Assembly: GCA_005879065.1 (NCBI GenBank)
Contig: VBLU01000098.1
Coordinates: forward strand, 1-5,586
Source: Methanobacteriota archaeon
GTDB taxonomy: Archaea > Thermoplasmatota > Thermoplasmata > RBG-16-68-12
Length of the DNA stretch: 5,586 bases
Direction of reading: 5' to 3'
Within the stretch, counting starts at the first letter, position 1. Each line of letters opens with the position of its first letter. The notes below the pieces were generated by a model. It was not told the DNA's origin and searched no databases. It saw only the letters and a program-made list of their open reading frames with translations. Positions 1 through 4,916 of the stretch are shown here, piece after piece. A program made the position numbers and the translations under genes.

Positions 1-168
1 GGGATCGGGAAGACGCGGGCGAAGGCCCTGATCGACGCCGGATTCCAGAGCGCGGAGGACTTCGCGAAGGCGAGCCTGAAGGACCTCATGGTGGTAAAGG
101 GCATCACGCGGAAGATCGCGGAGGACCTGACGGAACATTTCCGCGGCTCCCTGGCGGAAGCCCGCTGA
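1..168 (+). CDS. C-terminal end of a helix-hairpin-helix protein (5' partial)
   Basis: The window opens inside this gene; the last 55 residues are visible, ending in TGA at 166-168. They form two consecutive helix-hairpin-helix units. The first has a GIG hairpin at visible residues 1-3 followed by a helix (KTRAKALIDAGF). The second has VVKGI at 31-35 followed by RKIAEDLTEHF. Such tandem units usually contact the DNA or RNA backbone without sequence specificity. They occur at the ends of archaeal nucleases, helicases and topoisomerases, and in an extension of ribosomal protein L32e in halophilic archaea. The parent protein cannot be identified from this tail alone. Codon use is GC-rich like the main operon. 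No oligo-T terminator is visible directly after the stop. Confidence 0.8.
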   Translation, partial: GIGKTRAKALIDAGFQSAEDFAKASLKDLMVVKGITRKIAEDLTEHFRGSLAEAR

Positions 169-200
169 CCCGGGCAGGTCTTTGATCCGTGAACCAAGTC

Positions 201-219
201 TCCGAACCGAGAATTCGGA
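201..219. repeat. Short inverted repeat (possible hairpin or operator)
   Basis: TCCGAA at 201-206 pairs perfectly with TTCGGA at 214-219 around a 7-nt loop. It lies 32 nt after the helix-hairpin-helix gene. No U-tract follows, so a classic terminator is unlikely. It could be a weak operator, an RNA hairpin or chance. Confidence 0.35.
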
Positions 220-287
220 CCTGTCGCAGAGACCGAAAAAGCCTTCCCCTACTTTCGTGAATATTGGCCCCACGGCCGAATTCGGAC
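211..287. repeat. Repeated 10-mer GAATTCGGAC
   Basis: GAATTCGGAC occurs at 211-220 and again at 278-287, 67 nt apart, in the gap before the membrane protein gene. The second copy sits in a perfect 10-bp palindrome, CCGAATTCGG, at 276-285. The first copy overlaps the right arm of the inverted repeat at 201-219. Paired partial palindromes upstream of a promoter-like box are compatible with regulator sites, but no regulator is known here. Confidence 0.35.
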
Positions 288-302
288 ACAAGAAGCCTTA
301 TG
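288..302 (+). promoter_or_regulatory. Putative archaeal promoter (BRE/TATA) for the small membrane protein
   Basis: CTTATG at 297-302 is preceded by the purine-rich stretch ACAAGAAGC at 288-296, resembling a BRE plus TATA box. Transcription starting about 25 nt downstream would begin near 324. That leaves a short leader holding the GGAG at 328-331 before the TTG start at 340. This arrangement also argues against a start at GTG 307, which would lie upstream of the transcript. Confidence 0.4.
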
Positions 303-339
303 GCTCGTGAGACCTCTGAATCTTCTTGGAGAGGGCGCA

Positions 340-624
340 TTGCGGACCGATCTTCTTCTCGTGGGAACGATCATCCTTGCGGTTGGGGTTGCGATAGGCG
401 GAACTGGACTTGCTGTTTGGAATTCAGCTGTTGCGGACTACAGTAGTCGCTGCACCGGCTTCTTCTATGATGTGGATGTGGATTGTGCAGACGCCTTGGC
501 CACAGGGAGCACATTCGCGACGGTCGCTCTCGTTGGACTAATCCTGATTGTCGTCGGGCTGCTCATCACGATTATGGGTGCCCTTCTGAAACGGGAGACA
601 CCGAGCAACTCAATCCTTTCCTAG
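340..624 (+). CDS. Small two-helix membrane protein, function unknown
   Basis: This 94-residue protein is not one I recognise. Two hydrophobic segments are evident, at about residues 4-26 and 59-82. They flank a 32-residue loop with two cysteines (C38 and C49) and several aspartates (YDVDVDCAD). A short polar tail, KRETPSNSILS, follows. If the loop faces outside, the cysteines could form a disulphide. I chose the TTG at 340 because GGAG at 328-331 sits 8 nt before it and the protein then begins directly with the first membrane helix. A GTG at 307 would add 11 residues and lacks support. Third-position GC is 54 of 94 codons, far below the rpl18a operon, which suggests weak selection, recent acquisition or a lineage-specific gene. 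It stands alone between a promoter-like box and an oligo-T terminator. Confidence 0.7.
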   Translation: MRTDLLLVGTIILAVGVAIGGTGLAVWNSAVADYSSRCTGFFYDVDVDCADALATGSTFATVALVGLILIVVGLLITIMGALLKRETPSNSILS

Positions 625-631
625 GAACTCG

Positions 632-637
632 TTTTTT
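632..637 (+). terminator. Oligo-T transcription terminator
   Basis: Six consecutive T residues lie 7 nt after the TAG stop of the membrane protein (622-624). T-rich tracts without an obligatory hairpin are typical archaeal intrinsic terminators. The position, just ahead of the next promoter, fits the end of that transcript. Confidence 0.5.
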
Positions 638-640
638 ACC

Positions 641-653
641 CAAGTTCTTAAGT
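641..653 (+). promoter_or_regulatory. Putative promoter of the rpl18a-pfdA-ftsY operon
   Basis: TTCTTAAG at 645-652 is an A/T-rich TATA-like box with CAAG just upstream as a possible BRE. Its centre lies about 31 nt before the ATG at 681. Transcription would therefore begin at or just before the start codon, giving a leaderless or nearly leaderless mRNA. In agreement, no Shine-Dalgarno sequence precedes the ATG (CGCCGTTTCC). Confidence 0.5.
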
Positions 654-680
654 AGGCCAGTCCCTTGACTCGCCGTTTCC

Positions 681-911
681 ATGAAGGCCTTCCGCATCAG
701 CGGCCGCTTCCGCATGGGGCGCGACTGGCAGCCGTTCTCGAAGGAACTCGCCGCGGCGGACGAGGCGGCTGCCCGCGAGAAGCTCCTCTCGATCCTCGGC
801 AGCCAGCACGGCGTGCCCCGCAAATACGTGTCCATCGCCGGCGTGGAAGAGGTCGCCAAGGACCAGGTGAAAGATCACGCGGTGAAGTACGCGCTGGAGG
901 CGGGCGCGTGA
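681..911 (+). CDS. rpl18a: Large-subunit ribosomal protein eL18A/LX (L20a)
   Basis: This 76-residue basic protein matches the archaeal LX (L18Ae/L20a) family in length and pattern. It opens with MKAFRISGRFRMGRDWQPF, the characteristic N-terminal strand and FRMGR-W-PF signature, followed by a helix rich in A, E and K (residues 20-38) and the GSQHGVPRKYVSI segment at 40-52. It is a component of the archaeal/eukaryotic-type 50S subunit and is absent from bacteria. The start at ATG 681 fits a leaderless transcript from the box at 645-652. It is the first gene of the operon. In many archaea tif6 and rpl31e lie upstream of it, whereas here a terminator and a membrane protein gene do. Its TGA overlaps the start of pfdA. 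Confidence 0.93.
   Translation: MKAFRISGRFRMGRDWQPFSKELAAADEAAAREKLLSILGSQHGVPRKYVSIAGVEEVAKDQVKDHAVKYALEAGA
896..900 (+). promoter_or_regulatory. Shine-Dalgarno sequence that fixes the pfdA start
   Basis: GGAGG inside the end of rpl18a lies 7 nt before GTG 908. It favours that GTG over the in-frame ATG at 941 and over the far longer upstream extension of the same frame. It shows that internal operon genes use a leader-type signal although the first gene appears leaderless. Confidence 0.65.
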
Positions 912-1354
912 GCCTCGGCGAGACGGACCTTCGGCGCGGCATGGCCGTCCTCGACCAATATCGGGAACAGATCGAGGCCTTGGCTCAGCAGCAGGAGATC
1001 GTCCGGATCTCGCTCGAAGAGCACATGCGCGCGCGCGAGACCCTGACCCGGTATCGGGAGGCGGGCAAGGGGGCGGAGGTCCTCGTCCCGGTCGGGGCGA
1101 ACTCGTTCCTCGTCGCGGCATCGAAGGACGTCGACCGGGCGTTCGTCTCCATCGGCTCGGACCTGCTCGTCTACGATGACATCAAGCAACAGATCGAGCG
1201 CCTCGACGGGCGGATCAAGTCGATCACGGACGCGGCGAATGCGATCGGCCAGCGGCTTGTGGAGCTGCAACGCCGCGCCGAGGCCCAAGGAGCGGCCGTG
1301 CAAGACCTGTACGATCGGCTCCAGGCTAAGGGCGCTCCGGGCGAGCGGAACTAG
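908..1354 (+). CDS. pfdA: Prefoldin subunit alpha
   Basis: This 148-residue protein has the prefoldin alpha architecture. An N-terminal coiled-coil helix (about 11-52) is followed by two beta-hairpin strand pairs (EVLVPVGANSFLVA at 57-70 and AFVSIGSDLLVYD at 78-90) and a C-terminal coiled-coil helix (about 90-142). The conserved VPVG and the glycine-containing second hairpin support alpha rather than beta. Two alpha and four beta subunits form the jellyfish-shaped hexamer that captures non-native proteins in the cytosol and passes them to the thermosome. The GTG start shares GTGA with the rpl18a stop, so translation is probably coupled, with GGAGG at 896-900 as ribosome-binding site. The TAG stop directly abuts the ftsY ATG. 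The rpl18a-pfdA-ftsY order is a known conserved archaeal arrangement. Confidence 0.93.
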   Translation: MSLGETDLRRGMAVLDQYREQIEALAQQQEIVRISLEEHMRARETLTRYREAGKGAEVLVPVGANSFLVAASKDVDRAFVSIGSDLLVYDDIKQQIERLDGRIKSITDAANAIGQRLVELQRRAEAQGAAVQDLYDRLQAKGAPGERN

Positions 1355-2287
1355 ATGTTCAAGTCCCTCCGCGAGCGGCTCGCCGGTTGGAAGGAGGAAG
1401 CAGAGGCCGACGTGACCTCCGGCGCAATCGGAGACTCGGGCAAGAAGATCAAGGAAGACAAGCTCGAGGAGGTCCTGTACGACCTCGAGATCGCCCTGCT
1501 CGAATCGGACGTCGCCTTCCCGGTGGCGAAGGAGATCGTGGACCGGCTCGCGGACGACCTGAAGGGCAAACGGATCGCCCGCGACGTCGGGCTGGCGAAG
1601 GGCGTGGAGGCGGCGCTTCGGGACGCGATCACCGAGGCCCTATCCGTCCCGCCTTTGGATTTCTTCGCACTCCTCGGGAAAGCCCCGCGACCCTTCGTTG
1701 TCATGTTCGTCGGGGTCAACGGCACGGGCAAGACGACGACGATCGCGAAATTGGCCTACCACATTCAGAAGAAGGGCCACACGTGCGTCGTCGCCGCCGC
1801 GGACACATTCCGGGCGGGGGCCATCGAGCAGCTCGAGAAACACGCGGAGGCGATCGGCTTCAAATTGATCAAGCACAAGGCGGGGGCGGATCCCGCCGCC
1901 GTCGCGTTCGACGCGGTCGAGCACGCCCGCGCCCGCGGACGGGACGTCGTCTTGATCGACACCGCGGGCCGGATGCAGACGAACCAGAACCTGATGGATC
2001 AGATGAAGAAAATCAAACGGGTCGCGAAGCCGAACCTCACCCTCTACATCGGGGACGCCCTCGCGGGGAATGACGCGATCGAACAGGCGAAGCAGTTCCA
2101 CGAGGCGGTCGGCATCGACGGGATCATCCTGACGAAGATCGATGCGGACGCGAAGGGAGGTGCGGCGCTGTCCATGGCGAAGACGATTGGCAAGCCGATC
2201 GTGTTCGTGAACCTCGGGCAGACGTACGAGGACATCCGACCCTTCGACACGAAATGGATGGTGGACCGGCTCCTCGCCGAGGGTTGA
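1355..2287 (+). CDS. ftsY: Signal recognition particle receptor FtsY (GTPase)
   Basis: The 310-residue product is the SRP receptor. It binds the SRP54-ribosome-nascent chain complex at the membrane through a GTP-dependent heterodimer and hands the chain to the Sec translocon. A short charged start (residues 1-35) replaces the long acidic A domain of some bacteria. The helical N domain spans about 36-105 and the G domain about 112-310. GTPase motifs: G1 GVNGTGKTTT (120-129), G2 DTFRAGA (150-156), G3 DTAGR (202-206), G4 TKID (260-263), and the closing loop near 284-298 (VNLGQTYEDIRPFD). GDALAGNDA at 233-241 and AKGGAALS at 266-273 are also family-typical. FtsY rather than SRP54, because no methionine-rich M domain follows and the RPFD ending is FtsY-like. 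In the closing loop, NLG stands where GVG is usual. The gene starts 0 nt after pfdA and ends 1 nt before the next gene. Confidence 0.96.
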   Translation: MFKSLRERLAGWKEEAEADVTSGAIGDSGKKIKEDKLEEVLYDLEIALLESDVAFPVAKEIVDRLADDLKGKRIARDVGLAKGVEAALRDAITEALSVPPLDFFALLGKAPRPFVVMFVGVNGTGKTTTIAKLAYHIQKKGHTCVVAAADTFRAGAIEQLEKHAEAIGFKLIKHKAGADPAAVAFDAVEHARARGRDVVLIDTAGRMQTNQNLMDQMKKIKRVAKPNLTLYIGDALAGNDAIEQAKQFHEAVGIDGIILTKIDADAKGGAALSMAKTIGKPIVFVNLGQTYEDIRPFDTKWMVDRLLAEG

Positions 2288-2288
2288 A

Positions 2289-2633
2289 ATGAGCTTCCGC
2301 GAGCTCCTCGAGAAGGGACAGATCGCGGAATTCCCGGCGATGCAACTCGCGCTCGGGGCGATCAAGGGCCGGATCGACCGGATCACGGTCGCCTCCCTCG
2401 GGACCGGCGGCTCGAAGGAGGAGTTCCCGCTCGTCGACATCCTCGGCACCCCGACCGCATTCCGGGTCAAGGTGCTCGAAGACTCCCCGGAATACCTGGA
2501 CTGGCTGAATTCCGCCCTCCTCTGCGCGGGCTTCGTCGAACCGATCGGACTCACGGCGAGCACCTGCTCGACGAGTTTTCTCGGATCCACGTCCGGCCGT
2601 ACAAGGAGAGCATCAACTGGATCCTGCTCGTGA
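2289..2633 (+). CDS. N-terminal part of a frameshifted PIN-domain gene
   Basis: The first ~87 codons look genuinely coding: high third-position GC, and a sensible protein from MSFRELLEKGQIAEFPAMQ to the region around YLDWLNSALLCAGFVEPIG (residues 69-87). I do not recognise this domain; predicted content is mixed helix and strand. After about 2550 the frame degenerates into a Ser/Thr/Arg/Cys-rich tail (LTASTCSTSFLG onward) with many A/T third positions, ending at TGA 2631-2633. That tail is probably out of frame, and the true protein continues in the frame of the next entry. The ATG is 1 nt after the ftsY TGA, with GAGGG at 2279-2283 as a modest ribosome-binding site, so it is the fourth gene of the operon. 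Alternatively this is a real separate 114-residue protein coupled by GTGA overlap; the tail composition argues against that. Confidence 0.7.
   Translation: MSFRELLEKGQIAEFPAMQLALGAIKGRIDRITVASLGTGGSKEEFPLVDILGTPTAFRVKVLEDSPEYLDWLNSALLCAGFVEPIGLTASTCSTSFLGSTSGRTRRASTGSCS
2545..2560 (+). other. Frame break inside the PIN-domain gene
   Basis: Coding signal moves from the frame of ATG 2289 to the frame ending at 3301 within roughly these positions. From 2502 to 2555 the first frame has G or C in 15 of 18 third positions. From 2552 to 2629 the second frame has 24 of 26, against 16 of 26 for the first frame over the equivalent stretch (2553-2630). The shift is equivalent to a lost nucleotide or a -1 change. 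No homopolymer run or canonical slippery heptamer marks the site, so a mutation or an assembly error is likelier than programmed frameshifting. Confidence 0.65.
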
Positions 2634-3301
2634 TTCCCGGCGTCGTCATGAAGGAGCTGGAGAACGCGGCGAACATGAAGAAGGGAGGTCGGCTCTCCCA
2701 CGCGGGCCGTCGCGGCTATCGGGCCCTGCAGGAGATCACGACCTTGAAGCGGACGGAAGGGTACCAGGGCCTCAGTGTCCTCGTCGTCGGGCCGACGAAC
2801 CCGGAGCAACTCCACCTCTCGCCGGACGGCCTCACAATCGTGAACGCGGACTCGATGATCCGCGACCAGTTCAAGTCGTTCTTGCGGGGCATCGACTTCC
2901 GGAAGGGCGTCTTCTTCCTGACGATGGACAAGACGAACGCGTCCCTCGCCGCGGCGGAAGGACTCTCGTCCCTCCGCGTCCAGTACCCGCCGCGGCTGCG
3001 GAAGGGGCAGGAGCTCACGATGCCGCGGGAGGAGTCGATCCTGCTCGCGCGGCTCGTGTACGAGCTCGCGGTGGAGTTCGGCACGGTCCGGGTCACATGG
3101 GAGGACCACGGGCCGCACCACATCGACCTCGAGGGCGGGTGGATCTGGAAATCGATGGAGCACTGGGAGGCCTGGCAGCTCCTCGCGTCGGACCTGGATC
3201 CGGGTTTCCACAAGGCCCTCAACCGCTACGTGGACGGGAGCTTCGACGCCCGACGGTTCGTGAAGGAGTGGCAGAAGCTCGCGGAGATCCTCTCAGAATA
3301 G
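2630..3301 (+). CDS. PIN-domain protein, C-terminal part (putative ribonuclease)
   Basis: Counted from GTG 2630 this is 223 residues, but the frame carries coding signal from about 2552 (HGEHLLDEF, then the IHVRPYKESINWILL strand), so the intact protein is probably near 336 residues. The core resembles the PIN nuclease fold of YacL-like proteins: IPGVVMKELEN (2-12, acidic E9/E11), GRRG (26-29), NADSMIRDQ (72-80, D74/D79) and FLTMDKTNASLAAAEGL (96-112, D100). These acidic residues would bind the catalytic metal. The usual first aspartate would be the D of HLLDEF, upstream of this GTG, or is lost at the frame break. Residues about 120-223 form an unrecognised C-terminal region rich in Trp and charged residues. 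No ribosome-binding site precedes GTG 2630, although it shares GTGA with the upstream stop. PIN proteins are often RNases, so a role in rRNA or mRNA processing is possible but inferred. Confidence 0.72.
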   Translation: MIPGVVMKELENAANMKKGGRLSHAGRRGYRALQEITTLKRTEGYQGLSVLVVGPTNPEQLHLSPDGLTIVNADSMIRDQFKSFLRGIDFRKGVFFLTMDKTNASLAAAEGLSSLRVQYPPRLRKGQELTMPREESILLARLVYELAVEFGTVRVTWEDHGPHHIDLEGGWIWKSMEHWEAWQLLASDLDPGFHKALNRYVDGSFDARRFVKEWQKLAEILSE

Positions 3302-3991
3302 TCAGCGGGGCTTCGGATGCCAGCCGAACCGTTTCCGTGCGAGCCAGATCAGATTCTTGACCGCGTCGCTCGTGCTTCGGATCTTCTTGTCCCCGACGCG
3401 GACACGATAGTCGACGGGAATTTCGAAGAACCGGAACCCGTTGCGGATCGCCTCGATCTTGAGTTCCTCGGAGAACGCCATGCCGTCGTGGACGAGATAC
3501 AGTCGCGGGAGGATCGACCGCCGGAAGGCCCACATCCCCGATTGGGAGTCGCGGATCCGGGCGCGATACAAGAGCCGGAAGGCGGCGTTCAGGATCGCGT
3601 TCCCGATCCGGTGCATGCCGCTCATCGCTTCCCCTCCCAGGTGGGACATGCGATCGCCCGACACGAAGTCGGCCCGGTCCGTCTCGAGGGCGGCGAGGAA
3701 GTCCGGCAGGCGGTCCGCGGGGTACGTGAGGTCCGCGTCGAGGGTTGCGATGTACGTCCCGCGCGCCTCGTGGAAGCCGGTCTTGTACGCACGGCCGTAG
3801 CCTCGTCGCGGCTCCGGGATCACACGGGCACCCTTGGCCGTGGCAATCTCCCGCGTCCGATCCCGAGAATCCGTGTCCACGACGAGGATTTCCAACAGGC
3901 GAGGGCCGAGCGCCTTCCGCACCTCGTCGATGACCCGCCCGATCGAGGCCTCCTCGTTCATCGTAGGGATGACGACCGAGACCTCGGACAC
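3302..3991 (-). CDS. Family 2 glycosyltransferase, dolichyl-phosphate mannosyltransferase (DPM1)-like
   Basis: The 229-residue protein is a GT-A fold glycosyltransferase. Features in order: VSVVIPTMNEE (4-14) and VVDTDSRDRT (37-46) for nucleotide binding; RRGYGRAYKTG (62-72); the metal-binding DAD of TLDADLTYP (83-91); and DSQSGMWAFRR (148-158), typical of polyprenyl-phosphate sugar transferases. DPM1-like enzymes move a sugar from a nucleotide donor onto a polyprenyl phosphate at the cytoplasmic membrane face, supplying archaeal N-glycan or surface polysaccharide assembly. There are no membrane helices after the catalytic domain, so it is the short soluble or peripheral type. The sugar cannot be told. 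The start is GTG at 3989-3991, placing the PTMNEE motif near the N-terminus as in the family; no Shine-Dalgarno is visible, fitting a leaderless transcript. Its stop abuts the stop of the convergent PIN gene. Confidence 0.9.
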   Translation of the reverse strand: MSEVSVVIPTMNEEASIGRVIDEVRKALGPRLLEILVVDTDSRDRTREIATAKGARVIPEPRRGYGRAYKTGFHEARGTYIATLDADLTYPADRLPDFLAALETDRADFVSGDRMSHLGGEAMSGMHRIGNAILNAAFRLLYRARIRDSQSGMWAFRRSILPRLYLVHDGMAFSEELKIEAIRNGFRFFEIPVDYRVRVGDKKIRSTSDAVKNLIWLARKRFGWHPKPR

Positions 3992-4016
3992 ACGGGCGCG
4001 CCATGCTGGGTAGCCC

Positions 4017-4030
4017 GCATAAGCGTTTCG
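4017..4030 (-). promoter_or_regulatory. Putative promoter of the DPM1-like gene
   Basis: Read on the - strand, this is CGAAACG (BRE-like) followed by CTTATGC (TATA-like). The box centre is about 29 nt before GTG 3991, predicting a leaderless mRNA. It lies in the 43-nt gap after the upstream glycosyltransferase gene, so the two glycosyltransferases may be transcribed separately. Confidence 0.5.
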
Positions 4031-4034
4031 CGCT

Positions 4035-4817
4035 TCAGCGAGGGAGCGGCTTCCCGAAGAACTTGTACCCGATGTATCCGAGGAGCGCGGTGTTCAAGCG
4101 GAGCAGGGACCAGAAGTTCGTTTTCTGCCGGAGCATCGCCAGGGGCCGGTAGCGACTCCACAGGGCGCCGTGTTTCAGCGTGAGCTGCTTGCGGCCCGCC
4201 CCGTTCCACAGCGCCTGCCGCAAGAAATCGAACACGGAGGACCGGGTGCGGTGGTAGACGATAGCGCCCGCGCGGAACGCGATCGTATGGCCCGCCCGGA
4301 CGGCGCGGATGTTCAGGTCAATGTCCTCCGCCGTCACGAACCACCTGTCGAACCCTCCAATCTCGTTGAGCACCGACTTGCGGTAGGCGAGGTTGGAGGA
4401 CGGATAGGTGACGTCGGTCCCTTCGACGATAAGCTCGACGCGCTCGAGCTCCTCGAAGGGACGGTAGCCGATCTGGATCGTCCGGCCGGCGACCACGTCG
4501 CTGTGCCGCAGGCCTTCCCGGAGTTCCTTTAGCCAGAACGGGTTCGCGATCGCGTCGCCGTCGATGAATGCGACCGCTTCGCCCTTCGCCTCCCGGATTC
4601 CGAAATTCCGGCCGGCCCCGCGCGTCCCGCCGAAGATGTAGAGGCGGACGCTCTCGTTCTGCCGTTCATAGCCACGCACGATGTCGCGCGTCGCGTCCTG
4701 GCTGGCGGAGTCGACGACGATGATCTCGAACGGCGGCTCCTGGACGATCAAGCTGTCGAGCAACGCCGCGATGTTCCTCGCCTCGTTGCGCACCGTCGTG
4801 ACGACGCTGACGAGCAA
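4035..4817 (-). CDS. Family 2 glycosyltransferase
   Basis: This 260-residue GT-A enzyme begins SVVTTVRNEARNI (4-16). It has VVDSASQDAT (34-43), GAGRNFGIREAKGE (67-80), the DGD metal-binding motif in AFIDGDAI (83-90), the acceptor-side PSSNLAYRKSVLNEIGGFD (139-157) and the catalytic ED in TAEDIDLNIRAVRAGH (162-177). A more hydrophobic C-terminal segment (about 237-255, LLRLNTALLGYIGYKFFG) could associate with the membrane. The donor and acceptor are unknown. The reading frame stays open far upstream, but that part is antisense to wecB. TTG 4817 is the only ATG/GTG/TTG in frame between the wecB start and the first motif, so I chose it; no Shine-Dalgarno precedes it. The neighbouring epimerase and DPM1-like gene suggest a surface glycan pathway. 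Confidence 0.87.
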   Translation of the reverse strand: MLVSVVTTVRNEARNIAALLDSLIVQEPPFEIIVVDSASQDATRDIVRGYERQNESVRLYIFGGTRGAGRNFGIREAKGEAVAFIDGDAIANPFWLKELREGLRHSDVVAGRTIQIGYRPFEELERVELIVEGTDVTYPSSNLAYRKSVLNEIGGFDRWFVTAEDIDLNIRAVRAGHTIAFRAGAIVYHRTRSSVFDFLRQALWNGAGRKQLTLKHGALWSRYRPLAMLRQKTNFWSLLRLNTALLGYIGYKFFGKPLPR

Positions 4818-4916
4818 TGCGGCTCGTAACCGAGGCGCGGTAATGATGGTTTCGACCTGGGCCGCTCGCGGGACTATCTTTAAGGCCGGCCCTCGATTAC
4901 TCGCGCGTCTCCTCCT
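4818..4916. other. 99-nt divergent intergenic region
   Basis: This spacer separates the start of the - strand glycosyltransferase from the + strand wecB start and must hold both promoters. A clear TATA-like box is seen for wecB. For the other direction only weak candidates exist: CATTA around 4841-4846 on the - strand, or the reverse of the wecB box (CCTTAAAG), which would leave a leader of roughly 40 nt. Confidence 0.6.
4873..4885 (+). promoter_or_regulatory. Putative wecB promoter
   Basis: CTTTAAGG at 4878-4885 is a TATA-like box centred about 36 nt before ATG 4917, predicting a leader of about 10 nt. No strong Shine-Dalgarno lies between them (the sequence is pyrimidine-rich, GTCTCCTCCT). 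The motif resembles the CTTAAG box before rpl18a. Confidence 0.45.

Noticed and set aside
264..446. 60-codon ORF and the opposite-strand 78-codon ORF (104-340) over the first intergenic gap
   Set aside because: Neither has a ribosome-binding site or coding composition, and the first is out of frame with the membrane protein that overlaps it.
665..907. Upstream extension of the pfdA frame
   Set aside because: It overlaps rpl18a in another frame, reads as an Arg/Gly-rich shadow, and GTG 908 has a GGAGG site at the right distance.
2570..2582. GAGTTTTCT as a possible programmed -1 frameshift site
   Set aside because: It does not match the X XXY YYZ slippery pattern in the reading frame, and the coding signal has already moved to the other frame by about 2552.
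1640..3211. 523-codon open frame on the - strand antisense to ftsY and the PIN gene
   Set aside because: Its product is a repetitive Arg/Val/Leu/Asp-rich sequence without domain motifs, as expected opposite GC-rich coding DNA; the + strand holds unmistakable FtsY motifs.
3312..3328. TTCGG - 7 nt - CCGAA inverted repeat just after the convergent stops
   Set aside because: It lies inside the coding end of the DPM1-like gene, is only 5 bp long and has no T-tract, so it is not a supportable terminator.
3219..4004. 261-codon - strand frame starting at the ATG at 4004
   Set aside because: It is an alternative frame of the DPM1-like gene with Arg/Gly/Pro-rich composition and no motifs.
3317..4183. 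288-codon + strand open frame opposite the glycosyltransferases
   Set aside because: Low-complexity Arg/Glu/Val/Asp-rich shadow; the - strand has DxD and family motifs in frame.
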